Assembly: GCA_002366545.1 (NCBI GenBank) | Contig: DFBH01000074.1 | Span: 8,913-72,912 of the forward strand | DNA from: Candidatus Oleimmundimicrobium americanum | GTDB lineage: Bacteria > Actinomycetota > Aquicultoria > UBA3085 > Oleimmundimicrobiaceae | Reading direction: 5' to 3' | DNA: 64,000 nucleotides | Part shown: one piece after another, positions 37,003-45,617 of the stretch | How positions within the stretch are numbered: position 1 is the first letter of the stretch | How the letters are laid out: each line of letters starts with the position of its first letter | Translations under genes and position numbers: made by a program | The notes under the pieces: generated by a model | Database searches by the model: none | Told to the model about the DNA's origin: nothing | The model's input: the letters and a program-made list of their open reading frames with translations, nothing else

Positions 37003-37031
37003 ATTTTAGTTTGACTACTCAAGAATAACAA
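37003..37031 (-). promoter_or_regulatory. Candidate promoter of the fhs/acs operon
   Basis: On the minus strand a -35-like TTGTTA (37031-37026) and a -10 TAAAAT (37008-37003) are separated by 17 bp, about 50 bp before the fhs GTG. Sequence match only. Confidence 0.45.
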
Positions 37032-37063
37032 CAATTTTGCCTTCAACGATAATAATTTAAAGG

Positions 37064-37096
37064 TAACTGGCAAAAATAGCTAAATAACTGGCAAAA
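37064..37096 (-). promoter_or_regulatory. Tandem 12-bp direct repeats, candidate LytTR-type operator
   Basis: TTTTGCCAGTTA occurs twice on the minus strand (37096-37085 and 37075-37064), perfectly repeated with a 21-bp period, two helical turns. LytTR-domain regulators typically bind such paired direct repeats, and their site has a GTT core like CCAGTTA. The pair lies about 33 bp upstream of the candidate -35 and 8 bp after the end of the LytTR regulator gene. Confidence 0.5.
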
Positions 37097-37104
37097 TTTG
37101 AGGA

Positions 37105-37845
37105 TTACATACCCAAGAGCAATTTTAGTTCGGAAGCCTTTCTTCGACTTACCGGAACCTCGATTTCCCCGGAAAGACGAAGGATAAAGCTTCCATGAAA
37201 CATTGGCACAACTTCTTTTGCTTTGTGAATATTAACTAAGTAGCTGCGGTGAGTTCTAAAAAAACCCTTATTTACGAGACGTGATTCCAAATCTTTTAAA
37301 TTAAACGAAGCGTAATATACTCCACCAACCGCATGAACAAAAACCCGTTCATTTTGCGCATGGATATAGGCTATCTTATCAATTGGTAACAATATGGTCT
37401 TCCCCTTCTCTTGCACCGGCAAAAGATCTATGCCGGTCTCTTCTCCTCTGATTTTCCTACGCTCAAGTTTTTTAAATTTCGCTTTGCGTCGAGAGATTTT
37501 ATCTATAGTTTGAGCTAAGCGCCCCTCCTCAAATGGCTTAACCAGATAGTCTACGGCGTCAAGCTCAAATGCTTTTACTGCATGCTCCCCGTAAGCAGTA
37601 ACGAAAACAACCATCGGTGACGATGGAAGCTCTTTAACAATCTCAGCCACTTGAAGTCCGCTTAATCCCTGCATCTGTATATCCATAAAAACCACATCAT
37701 AATTTAAGGCTTTTATGAGTTTGATGGCCTCGTTTGCGTTCGTCGCCTCACCAACAACTTCAACATCTCTTATCTCTTGCAACATATACCTAAGTTCCGA
37801 GCGAGCAGGTGCTTCATCATCAACTATCAAGGCTCTAAGCTTCAT
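37105..37845 (-). CDS. LytTR-family response regulator
   Basis: 246 residues. N-terminal receiver domain (LIVDDEAPARSEL, phospho-acceptor Asp in VVFMDIQMQGLSG, VFVTAYGEHAVKAF, DYLVKPFEEGRL), then from about residue 145 a LytTR DNA-binding domain (IAYIHAQNERVFVH, FFRTHRSYLVNIHKAKEV, FILRLSGEIEVPVSRRKA). It overlaps the sensor kinase gene by 11 bases and ends 153 bp upstream of fhs. Position and the adjacent direct repeats suggest it controls the acs operon; this is inference. Confidence 0.93.
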   Translation of the reverse strand: MKLRALIVDDEAPARSELRYMLQEIRDVEVVGEATNANEAIKLIKALNYDVVFMDIQMQGLSGLQVAEIVKELPSSPMVVFVTAYGEHAVKAFELDAVDYLVKPFEEGRLAQTIDKISRRKAKFKKLERRKIRGEETGIDLLPVQEKGKTILLPIDKIAYIHAQNERVFVHAVGGVYYASFNLKDLESRLVNKGFFRTHRSYLVNIHKAKEVVPMFHGSFILRLSGEIEVPVSRRKASELKLLLGM

Positions 37846-39157
37846 CTTCTTCTCCTATCGGGATTCGCATTGTAATCTTCGTACCTTCATCTCTTACACT
37901 TAAAATATCCAATGCATGTTCTTTACCATAAAGGCTCTTTAGTCTTTCGTTCACATTACTTAAACCTATCCCCATCCCCTTGCCGAAACCCGGGGACAAG
38001 ACCCTCTTCATATCTTCTGATTTGATACCTTTCCCGTTATCACACACTTGAATTACCATTTCAGAATCATAAATTTTTGTTGCTATTCTTATTTTGACGT
38101 GTCCCTCCGGTGTTCCTCCATGCTTAACCGCGTTTTCAACCAAAGGCTGAACAATCAAAGCAGGTATTTTTACTCCAAAAGTTTTTTCATCTATCTCTTT
38201 GAGCACTTGAAGATTTTTTCCAAAACGCGCTTTTTCAAGTAAGAGATACAAGCTAATGTAGTCGATTTCCTCTTCCACGGTTACTAAGTCTGATTCCCGC
38301 TCAAGCGACCGCCTGAAAAAATCAGCAAACTGGATTGTGAGCCTCCTGGCTTTTTTTGGTTCAGTTCGACACAAGCTGGCAATAGTATTTAGAATATTGA
38401 AGAGAAAGTGTGGGTTTATCTGGGCTTGTAATGCTTTGAGCTCAGCTTCGCAAGCAAGCCCCTCTTGCCTGTCAATCTCCGAGAGCTCAAGTTGAGTACT
38501 CAACAATTTAGCCAGCCCTTCGGCCAACATTATTCTACTCTCAGTCAATTTTTCTTTATTAGGATAGTAAAACTTTAAAGTACCGGCGACTTTACCCCTG
38601 AGCTCTAAAGGAACTACTATGGCCGCCCTTAAAGGACAGCTCGCAATGGGACAGCCAATTTCTTCTTTACTTTCCAAAATTCTAAACTCATTGTGACTTA
38701 AAGCCTCTTTGGTCGCCTCCGTTAAAATCGGCGATCCCGTTTTGTGGTGATCCTCCCCCACACCGGAAAAAGCCAACACTGTCGTCAGACTCGTGAGCGC
38801 CACAGCCATCGCATCGGTACTTTTTATTAATATTTTTGCAACCTCGTTGGCCGATTTTTCGTTGAGACCCATTCGAAGGTGAGGCAACGTAGCATTTGCT
38901 ATCTCGAAAACCCAATGGGAATATTCGGCTTTGAGATGTTCGGGCTCACTTTTTATTGCAAAGAGTTTTAGAACCATAAATATCGCAAATGATACGAACA
39001 ACCCCATCAAGATTAAGCCCCATCCTTTGGAAATTGTTCCAAAGAAGGACAAAATCCACCCAAAAATTACAGTAGCAAGCCCCGCAACCACACCCAATAC
39101 TATTTTTTGGTGTTTAAATCTATTTGTATCAAAATATTTCCCGTGCTTAACAACCAT
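37835..39157 (-). CDS. LytS-type sensor histidine kinase with GAF domain
   Basis: 440 residues. Two N-terminal membrane segments (about residues 17-65), a GAF domain (about 90-225), the His_kinase LytS domain with the phospho-site INPHFLFNILNTI near residue 250, and a HATPase (LIVQPLVENAVKHG, VCDNGKGI, GMGIGLSNVNERL). The GAF domain carries a cysteine pair in IGCPIASCPLRAAIVVPL, which could hold a redox-active centre. It is divergent from the chromate transporter and overlaps the response regulator, forming one two-component system. Confidence 0.92.
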   Translation of the reverse strand: MVVKHGKYFDTNRFKHQKIVLGVVAGLATVIFGWILSFFGTISKGWGLILMGLFVSFAIFMVLKLFAIKSEPEHLKAEYSHWVFEIANATLPHLRMGLNEKSANEVAKILIKSTDAMAVALTSLTTVLAFSGVGEDHHKTGSPILTEATKEALSHNEFRILESKEEIGCPIASCPLRAAIVVPLELRGKVAGTLKFYYPNKEKLTESRIMLAEGLAKLLSTQLELSEIDRQEGLACEAELKALQAQINPHFLFNILNTIASLCRTEPKKARRLTIQFADFFRRSLERESDLVTVEEEIDYISLYLLLEKARFGKNLQVLKEIDEKTFGVKIPALIVQPLVENAVKHGGTPEGHVKIRIATKIYDSEMVIQVCDNGKGIKSEDMKRVLSPGFGKGMGIGLSNVNERLKSLYGKEHALDILSVRDEGTKITMRIPIGEEDEA

Positions 39158-39225
39158 GCTTTATCCTCGAATTATAAATAGTATTATTATACAATATTTC
39201 ATATCTATCTGCTCGGAGGTAAATC

Positions 39226-39786
39226 TTGGGTATTGGGCTAAAAAATATTTTCAAATCATTTTTCAAAATCGGTTTCGGCGCTTTTGGCGGAATGATTGCC
39301 ATTGCACACATTGAAGAAACGCTGGTAAAAAAGAAAAAAATAATATCGAGAAACCAATTTAATGAGGGTCTCGCTTTAGCACAAATTATGCCCGGGTCAA
39401 CGAGTACATCTTTGGTCGTCTATATAGGATACAACTTAGGGGGATTGGCCGGGGCAATTATTGCTATATCGGCTTTCATCTTGCCGGCCTTCACTCTTAT
39501 GATATTCCTCGCGATAGGATACCTTCACTTCCAAGAAGTTTCCTTCATAAGCTCAATTTTAAAGGGGCTGAACGCTGTAGTTGTAGCCCTAATCATAGAT
39601 GCCTTGATAAATTTATCAAAATCCACAATAAAAAGAAAAAGGGAAGCGGTTATCGCCTTGTTCACCTTCTTTGCCCTTTATTTTCTAAAAACCGATTTGT
39701 TTTTGCTTATATTCCTGGCGGGAATGCTGGGTTTGATATTTTACGTGTTGGAGGAGAAGCCATGTCCACCGGCAAACAAAAGTTGA
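39226..39786 (+). CDS. Chromate transporter, N-terminal-half protein (ChrA family, short chain)
   Basis: 186 residues with about five hydrophobic segments, one half of the CHR superfamily. Motifs FFKIGFGAFGGMIAIAHIEE and LAQIMPGSTSTSLVVYIGY match the ChrA repeat (usually FxRxGxxxFGGP... and QxxPGP). The start is TTG at 39226 with a ggaggt site six bases ahead. It overlaps the second half by 25 bases. Short-chain pairs act as heterodimers; the substrate in anaerobes may be an oxyanion other than chromate. Confidence 0.88.
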   Translation: MGIGLKNIFKSFFKIGFGAFGGMIAIAHIEETLVKKKKIISRNQFNEGLALAQIMPGSTSTSLVVYIGYNLGGLAGAIIAISAFILPAFTLMIFLAIGYLHFQEVSFISSILKGLNAVVVALIIDALINLSKSTIKRKREAVIALFTFFALYFLKTDLFLLIFLAGMLGLIFYVLEEKPCPPANKS

Positions 39787-40367
39787 GAAAAAAGTTAAAA
39801 ATTATAACGGCTGTTATCAGCTTGGTTCTTATCATTTTAGGATTCTCTACACCCTTACTGGCTAAATTAAATTTTACGTTCCTAAAGATTGGGGCCATAG
39901 TTTTTGGAAACGGCTACACCGTCATACCATTCATACAAAAAGAAGTGGTTGAGGGATGCAATTGGCTCACCCCGGCACAATTTGCAGCGGCCATCGTTTT
40001 TGCACAGGTAACTCCGGGTCCGGTGATAATCTTGGCCACTTTTGTGGGATTTCTGGTTGCGGGAATTCCGGGGGCGTTTTTTGCAACTATCTCAATGCTT
40101 TTGCCATCCGCTTTTTTAATAATCATCCTCGCCAAACAACACCAGCGAGTAAAAAATTTAAAACCTCTGCAAGCTTTTTTTGGAGGCGTAGTCGCATCAG
40201 TGATTGGAATGCTGGCTGCAATTGCCTTGAATTTTAGCAAAACAAACTTGGTTGATATTAAAACGGGGAGCATCTTTGGCGGTTCGCTTATAGCTTTGAC
40301 TTGTTTCGACGTAGAACCCATCTATGTTGTTCTCCTAAGCTGCATAATCTCGTTATTTCTCTTTTGA
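39762..40367 (+). CDS. Chromate transporter, C-terminal-half protein (ChrA family, short chain)
   Basis: 201 residues, with a basic N-terminus then hydrophobic segments. The repeat motif is clear: FLKIGAIVFGNGYTVIPFIQ and FAQVTPGPVIILATFVGFL. An ATG with ggaggag upstream lies inside the end of the previous gene, so the two halves are translationally coupled and should assemble into one membrane carrier. Confidence 0.9.
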   Translation: MSTGKQKLRKKLKIITAVISLVLIILGFSTPLLAKLNFTFLKIGAIVFGNGYTVIPFIQKEVVEGCNWLTPAQFAAAIVFAQVTPGPVIILATFVGFLVAGIPGAFFATISMLLPSAFLIIILAKQHQRVKNLKPLQAFFGGVVASVIGMLAAIALNFSKTNLVDIKTGSIFGGSLIALTCFDVEPIYVVLLSCIISLFLF

Positions 40368-40403
40368 TATACTAAAAAAATGTGTGGCTTGCCCACAAGA
40401 AAA

Positions 40404-40439
40404 ATTATTTTAACATTCCCTTTTTTTAGTTAAAATAAT
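40404..40439. terminator. 11-bp perfect inverted repeat downstream of chrA
   Basis: ATTATTTTAAC and GTTAAAATAAT are perfect inverse complements separated by 14 bases. It lies 37 bp after the chrA stop in the gap between two convergent genes, where a two-way terminator is expected, but the stem is AT-rich and has no strong U-tract, so an operator is possible. Confidence 0.4.
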
Positions 40440-40700
40440 CTCGGCCTTTTTGATTACCTCAATTTCGAGTCTAACTCGCTTCTCGTCCCTCATTTCGCTA
40501 ACTTGAGGGAAACAAAAGAATTACCTTGCACCAAGGAAATTTAAACGACCTTTATCTTGGAAGGATGTAAATTACAGAACTTTGTGGGCTTGACTCTCCG
40601 TTTTCAAAAAATTCATCCTTCCAATGTTGGTTGCTCTTACTATGCTCTATACCCCATCTGCCATCTGTTATTTGCCACCTGCCATCAGCCACCTGCAATC

Positions 40701-40726
40701 CGCCCCGCCAGCGGCGGGCAGGCATC
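40701..40726 (-). repeat. REP-like GC-rich hairpin (copy 2 of 2)
   Basis: 26-bp near-identical copy of 21005-21030, 2 bp after the stop of the GGDEF gene. The stem CCCGCC/GGCGGG has a GCT loop. Confidence 0.55.
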
Positions 40727-40727
40727 A

Positions 40728-42506
40728 TCAAACACCCTTCGCTATGCATGTTTTGTTACGGCCACCCTTCTTGGCTTGATACATTGCTTGATCCGCTCTA
40801 TCAAATAAAAGCGGAGAATCCTTTATCCCCAAGGAAAAAGAGGCAATCCCCAAACTCAAAGTTATCGGAATGCGTTTTCCTTCAAAAATAAAATCAAATT
40901 CTTCCGTCTTGCTGCGTAACTTTTCCGCAACCGCAAAAGCTTCCGTTTTTGTAATTTGAGGTAAAATTATCGCAAATTCGTCCCCTCCTTGACGAGCGGG
41001 CATGTCGGCCTCGCGCAAATTCTTGAGCAATATTTTGGCAACCATTTTTAAAACCTCATCACCTCTTAGATGCCCATACGTATCGTTTATTAACTTAAAT
41101 CGGTCGACATCGAAAACTATAACGGAGAGCGCTGAGCCATAGCGTTTAGCTCTATTTACTTCCCTCTCAAGGGAGTAGGTAAAACCATAATGGTTTAACA
41201 ATCCAGTAAGTGTATCTCTCATGGACATTTTTTTTGCATCTTCTTTTATTCGGCTCATAAGCTTTTTTTGATAGGGAAAACATGTGCTCCAATCCGTCAT
41301 TCCTTTGTAGATTGCAAGCGCATTTTCGCTACAGGTTTTATGACCACAAGCACCGCAATTGAGCTCGTCTTCTGGAGAAGAAATTTCTGCCTTTACCATC
41401 AATTCCCTTAACTCCTCTTTTGTCGGAGAAACCGTATCAACCGCTTTATTTGCAAAAGTTCTCCTCAGCCCAATTTCAGGCAAATTGGGAACTATCTCAG
41501 AAAAATCAGACCATTTAATTTTTCTTCTTTCTTTACTGTAATTTTGTTGTATTTGTTTTTTCAAAGCATACAAACTTCGTCCTCCGGCAAGCCCATTTCT
41601 CATAATAGGTCCATCAATACAGCCGTTACAGCCCAAAGCGTCCACAAAGCATGCTCGGACTTCGTTTGTATTTAAGGCTTCCGCTAGAGCCTGAACACTA
41701 TCTGCTCCTCTAGCCACCTTAAAATTACGACTAATTGTATTTATTTTTTTCATAAACTGCTTAGGCAGTCCCCCCGGCAAAGAATTTACACGGGGAACTC
41801 GTTCAACCGGCTCCAGTTTTGCTCCCGTCAACGACCGAAGATCTATTTCCGAGTCTTCAAACATCTTTTTTAGTTCGGAAAAGGTTATAACTACATCAAT
41901 AGCACCCTTAGCAGATTCATCCATCGCTTCGGCTCTTTGAGCAACACAAGAGGTTATATACATAGTGTGAGCTTCTTCATACAACGCCTTACAGAGACGC
42001 CCCTGCGCAATCATAGGAGATACAATCGGCGCCAGGATAGAGACGAGATCGGGAAAATACTTTTCTATAAAACTCACAACAACAGGACAGGTGGAACGAA
42101 TTATCGGGAAATCCTCGTCTTGGCTCAAAATCCTCATATACTCGGCGGCTACAAGCTCTTCCCCCAAGATTGTTCCCTCAACAACATCGAAGCCAAGTTT
42201 GATAAGACCGGCAGCAATTTCGGTTGAGCCAAACGGCTGAAAAGCAACGAGATATTCAGGGGCCAAAATTGCAATAGCTTTACCTCTTTTTTTAGCAAGA
42301 CGATATGCTCTTTTTGTGTTGTCTTTAAGTTTCAATGCCCCCCGAGAACAAGCTAAAACACACTCACCACAATATATACACGTTTCGTGCATAACCTCAA
42401 CGTGTCCATCATTTACCTTTATGCTCTTAACAGGACAAGCACGAACACAACTATAGCACTCTTTGCATTTATCAAAACTACCTTCTACAACTTCTATGAG
42501 CTCCAT
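40728..42506 (-). CDS. Iron-sulfur/[FeFe]-hydrogenase-like sensor with GGDEF output
   Basis: 592 residues. Residues 1-60: two [4Fe-4S] motifs (CKECYSCVRACPV, CIYCGECVLACSR). About 75-350: [FeFe]-hydrogenase large-subunit-like domain with degenerate H-cluster motifs: RSTCPVV (where catalytic enzymes have TSCCP), ITSCVAQRAEA (for MPCxxKK), and LGCNGCIDGP (Cx2C in place of the usual Cx3C). About 385-425: a four-cysteine Fe-S domain (NCGACGHKTC...STCFP). From about 435: GGDEF diguanylate cyclase with intact GGDEF and an RxxD inhibitory site five residues before it. Likely couples H2 or redox state to cyclic-di-GMP; H2 catalysis is unlikely, as the proton-transfer Cys is Thr. Confidence 0.85.
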   Translation of the reverse strand: MELIEVVEGSFDKCKECYSCVRACPVKSIKVNDGHVEVMHETCIYCGECVLACSRGALKLKDNTKRAYRLAKKRGKAIAILAPEYLVAFQPFGSTEIAAGLIKLGFDVVEGTILGEELVAAEYMRILSQDEDFPIIRSTCPVVVSFIEKYFPDLVSILAPIVSPMIAQGRLCKALYEEAHTMYITSCVAQRAEAMDESAKGAIDVVITFSELKKMFEDSEIDLRSLTGAKLEPVERVPRVNSLPGGLPKQFMKKINTISRNFKVARGADSVQALAEALNTNEVRACFVDALGCNGCIDGPIMRNGLAGGRSLYALKKQIQQNYSKERRKIKWSDFSEIVPNLPEIGLRRTFANKAVDTVSPTKEELRELMVKAEISSPEDELNCGACGHKTCSENALAIYKGMTDWSTCFPYQKKLMSRIKEDAKKMSMRDTLTGLLNHYGFTYSLEREVNRAKRYGSALSVIVFDVDRFKLINDTYGHLRGDEVLKMVAKILLKNLREADMPARQGGDEFAIILPQITKTEAFAVAEKLRSKTEEFDFIFEGKRIPITLSLGIASFSLGIKDSPLLFDRADQAMYQAKKGGRNKTCIAKGV

Positions 42507-42600
42507 AATACTTCTTTCGGCAAATTTTAATTATTTATTAATGTTTGCTGGTAACCAAAGATGCGTAAAAAATATCGTACCCCTCCCAGATTTCTGAAAC

Positions 42601-43068
42601 CTAATCTCCGGTTAAATCAAAACCTTGAGCACAAACTGCCTTTTCTAAATCCAAGGTTCTTATTTTAAGAACGACGTTGAACTCACCCGCACTAGTATAA
42701 ACAACATTTTGCGTCCTTAAATTTGCATCCATAACAGTGCAAAGCGAAACCTTGTGAGCAAGGGGAGGCGTTGCACCAAGCATGTACCCCGTAAAATCCA
42801 CCACTTCTTCACGAGTTGCCAGTCTCAAATTTGATATCTTAAGAGCCTTTCTCAATTTTTTGTAACAAACCCTTTTATCCCCGGATAGAATAATTAACAT
42901 GGGTTTACCGTCAGCAATGAAAAGAATTGATTTAATAACTTCGGAGAGAGAAAGGTTTAGAGCCGCTGCCATCTCTCGGGTAGATGTTACCGCACGGGAA
43001 AGAGGAACAACTTCATGAGGAATATTTTTCTCACTAAGGACATTATGAACATCTACGCTTGTCTTCAT
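42601..43068 (-). CDS. YbaK/ProX-type aminoacyl-tRNA deacylase domain protein
   Basis: 155 residues of the YbaK/EbsC family, which removes mischarged amino acids from tRNA (often Cys-tRNA(Pro)). Visible: VIKSILFIADGKPMLIILSGDKRV with the conserved lysine near residue 46, ATREEVVDFTGYMLGATPPL (the GxxxGxxxP-like loop), and VYTSAGEFNVVLKIRTLDLE. Stand-alone, monocistronic or first in a small group. Substrate not determined. Confidence 0.85.
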   Translation of the reverse strand: MKTSVDVHNVLSEKNIPHEVVPLSRAVTSTREMAAALNLSLSEVIKSILFIADGKPMLIILSGDKRVCYKKLRKALKISNLRLATREEVVDFTGYMLGATPPLAHKVSLCTVMDANLRTQNVVYTSAGEFNVVLKIRTLDLEKAVCAQGFDLTGD

Positions 43069-43167
43069 GCACTTCCCTCCCGACTACAAATAAAGGAGCG
43101 GCAAAACAAAACCGATTTTATTATACCACGAGAAAAACTTGAAAATAATAAGAGGGGCAATCCTTCT

Positions 43168-43632
43168 TTAACGAATGGAATGCAAGGCTCTCTCGACAGC
43201 CTCAGCGGGATTTTTAGCTAAGATAATTGTTTCGACTAATTTTCCTTTCTTGCTAAACTCCCAGGTATCTATCCCCACAATGAGCTTGCCCGTTTTTAGA
43301 GCGAGCCCAATCTCCGAAAGAGTGCCAAACGCTCCTCCGATGGCTATAATCACATCCGAAGCACCAACCACAAGGGCGTTGCGCGCCTCAGCCATTCCCG
43401 TGGGAATGGCCACGTCCACAAAAGGATTTGCATATTTTCTCGTCTTAGAGGGCAAAATGCCAACCGTTAAACCTCCGGCATCCTTGGCGCCCTTGCAAGC
43501 AGCCTCCATAACACCACCCAACCCTCCGCAAATGAGAATGGCACCTTTCTGAGCTACATTTTTCCCAACTTTATAAGCAATCTCGGCCATTTCGCTGTCA
43601 CATTGCCCTGAGCCTATTACACCAATATACAT
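43168..43632 (-). CDS. SLOG-domain protein, TIGR00725 family
   Basis: 154 residues, Rossmann-like LOG fold. Signatures: IGVIGSGQCD at the N-terminus, LICGGLGGVMEAACKGA, and IAIGGAFGTLSEIGLAL, the last matching the nucleotide-binding GGxGTxxE loop of lysine-decarboxylase-like proteins. Members bind or process nucleotides; the cellular role of this short group is unknown. It is 36 bp upstream of nothing clearly related and 98 bp before the YbaK gene. Confidence 0.88.
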   Translation of the reverse strand: MYIGVIGSGQCDSEMAEIAYKVGKNVAQKGAILICGGLGGVMEAACKGAKDAGGLTVGILPSKTRKYANPFVDVAIPTGMAEARNALVVGASDVIIAIGGAFGTLSEIGLALKTGKLIVGIDTWEFSKKGKLVETIILAKNPAEAVERALHSIR

Positions 43633-43668
43633 TTAAGTTCCTCATACCTCCCTTATCCCAAAAAACAG

Positions 43669-44577
43669 TCAATCCGTCGTGCCCGGGTGACCATGTGGAT
43701 GATGTTCTACATGCGGATTAACATGTACCAGAACATCGGCAACATCGTCCATGTTTTCAATTATTTTTCTTTTTACCCTCCCTGCTATATCGTGTCCTTC
43801 GGCCACGGTAATTTCGGGATCGGTCTCAATCTTTATATCTATAAGCAAAAACTGACCTGCATAGCGTGCCCTGACCTCATGAACATGCTCAACGCCCCCA
43901 ACTTTTTCGGCAATCAAAGTAATCCCTCTTAAGGTGGACTCTTCCGGTAAGGTATCCATAAGCTGACGACAAGCATTCGATGTAGTGTGATAGCCAATTC
44001 TTACTATAAAAAAAGAGACGACACAAGCAGCGATGGGATCGAATACAGGATATCCCACCATAGCAGCGGATACACCTATTAAAACCGCTGATGAAGCGAA
44101 AACATCGGAACGATGATCGCACGCTTTGGCTATAATGGCCGGACTGTTTATTTTTTTGCCCACAATATGCACATAACGAAACATTCCCTCTTTAACCAAG
44201 ATGGTTAAAAACGCAGCGAGCAATGCAATTAATTCGGGCTTTACGTAGGAACGGATAATAACCGAGTGAATTGCAGAGAAAAAAACAAAAATGCCCGTCC
44301 CGATGATAAATACGCCAACAAGGAGCGCGGAAATCGACTCCGCTTTCCCGTGGCCATAAGGATGCTCAATATCAACCGGCTTCTTTGCAACCTTTAAGCT
44401 GGAAATGGTCACAAGGTCGGTAAAAACATCTGCAAACGAATTTACGGCATCAGCTATAATTGCCTGGCTTCTGCCTGCAATTCCAGCAAACAACTTTATT
44501 AAAGCAAGCCCCACATTGCCCCATATCCCCAAACGTGCAGCTCGTTCAGCTATAAGAAATCTTTCTTTGCGTTGCAT
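43669..44577 (-). CDS. Cation diffusion facilitator (CDF) transporter
   Basis: 302 residues with about six membrane segments. The metal-site residues are visible: ADAVNSFADVFTD (helix 2), HPYGHGKAES, and KACDHRSDVFASS (helix 5, HxxxD). The C-terminal cytoplasmic domain (HVHEVRARYAGQFLLIDIKI, HVNPHVEHH) is followed by a short His-rich tail. Proton-coupled efflux of Zn, Fe or Mn is the family role; the ion cannot be named. It is 23 bp downstream of asd. Confidence 0.93.
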   Translation of the reverse strand: MQRKERFLIAERAARLGIWGNVGLALIKLFAGIAGRSQAIIADAVNSFADVFTDLVTISSLKVAKKPVDIEHPYGHGKAESISALLVGVFIIGTGIFVFFSAIHSVIIRSYVKPELIALLAAFLTILVKEGMFRYVHIVGKKINSPAIIAKACDHRSDVFASSAVLIGVSAAMVGYPVFDPIAACVVSFFIVRIGYHTTSNACRQLMDTLPEESTLRGITLIAEKVGGVEHVHEVRARYAGQFLLIDIKIETDPEITVAEGHDIAGRVKRKIIENMDDVADVLVHVNPHVEHHPHGHPGTTD

Positions 44578-44600
44578 GCTAATCAGACCTTAAAGAAAAA

Positions 44601-45617
44601 TCAGAGAAGATTGCGTTCCAATAAAAGCTCCGCAATTTGAACAGCATTTAAAGCAGCTCCTTTGCGCAGGTTATCCGAAACAACCCAGAGATTAAGTCCA
44701 TTTTCAACCGATTTGTCCTCACGGATACGCCCAACATAGCAGGCATCCGTACCCGCTGCAAAGACGGGCATGGGATAAACACACTTTTCCGGATCATCAA
44801 TTACTTTAACTCCGGGAGCATTTCCCAAAATCTTTCTGACCTCAGAGAGGGTTATCTTCTTCTCGGTTTCAATATTCACCGCTTCAGAATGCGACACTAA
44901 GATGGGAACTCGAACACAGGTTGCCGATATTCCAATTTCCGAATCTCCCATAATCTTTCGAGTTTCATTTACCATCTTCATCTCTTCTTTGGTGTAACCA
45001 TTCTCAATAAAAACATCTATTTGAGGAAGAAGATTGAAGGCTATCTGATAAGGATAGACATTTGCCTCCACTTTTCTTTCTCCAGAAAGCACCCGCCCGG
45101 ACTGGCTCAAAAGTTCTTCGACAGCATCTTTGCCGGTACCGGAAACAGCTTGATAAGTTGAGACAACTATCCTCTTAATCCTCGACTTATCATAAAGAGG
45201 CTTAAGAACGACAACCATCTGTATGGTGGAGCAGTTCGGATTGGCAATGATTCCACTATGAGAGTTTATGTCGTTCGGATTCACTTCAGGAACTACCAAG
45301 GGGACGTTCTCATCCATCCGAAAAGCACTGCTGTTATCTATAACTATCGCGCCCGCTTTTACGGCATGGGGAGCAAACTCTTTACTTACAGAAGCCCCGG
45401 CAGAAAACAAAGCGATGTCAACCCCTCGAAAGGAGTCTTTAGTTAACTTTTCAACCGTCACACCCGTTCTTTTGAAAGTTAGGCGACGGCCGGCAGACTT
45501 GGCTGAGGCAAGTAATTTAAGTTTATTTATAGGGAAATCCCTCTGCTCAAGCACCTTGCGCATCTCTTTGCCCACCACACCGGTAGCCCCCACTATCGCG
45601 ACGTTATATTCTTTCAC
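44601..45617 (-). CDS. asd: Aspartate-semialdehyde dehydrogenase
   Basis: 338 residues. NADPH-dependent reduction of aspartyl phosphate, for lysine, threonine, methionine and cell-wall diaminopimelate. Motifs: AIVGATGVVGKEM (NADP), NSSAFRMDENVPLVVPEVN, active-site Cys in ANPNCSTIQMVV near residue 128, YQAVSGTGKDAVEEL, and CVRVPILVSHSEAVNIE with the catalytic His. It follows lysC on the same strand after a 316-bp repeat-bearing gap. Confidence 0.97.
   Translation of the reverse strand: MKEYNVAIVGATGVVGKEMRKVLEQRDFPINKLKLLASAKSAGRRLTFKRTGVTVEKLTKDSFRGVDIALFSAGASVSKEFAPHAVKAGAIVIDNSSAFRMDENVPLVVPEVNPNDINSHSGIIANPNCSTIQMVVVLKPLYDKSRIKRIVVSTYQAVSGTGKDAVEELLSQSGRVLSGERKVEANVYPYQIAFNLLPQIDVFIENGYTKEEMKMVNETRKIMGDSEIGISATCVRVPILVSHSEAVNIETEKKITLSEVRKILGNAPGVKVIDDPEKCVYPMPVFAAGTDACYVGRIREDKSVENGLNLWVVSDNLRKGAALNAVQIAELLLERNLL

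Larger units (their letters stand above)
40368..40727. other. 360-bp gap between convergent chrA and GGDEF genes
   Basis: No gene. It holds a small hairpin (TGTGG/CCACA, 40383-40397), an 11-bp perfect inverted repeat (40404-40439), word-like repeats such as ccatctgccatctg and gccatcagccacctgc (40655-40700), and a REP-like hairpin at 40701-40726 beside the GGDEF stop. Confidence 0.6.

Noticed and set aside
40552..40891. Small open frames over the chrA/GGDEF gap
   Set aside because: They are made of the intergenic repeat words and overlap the GGDEF gene antisense.
40728..42506. Active [FeFe] hydrogenase
   Set aside because: The three H-cluster motifs are altered and the chain ends in a GGDEF domain, so a sensor is more likely than an enzyme.
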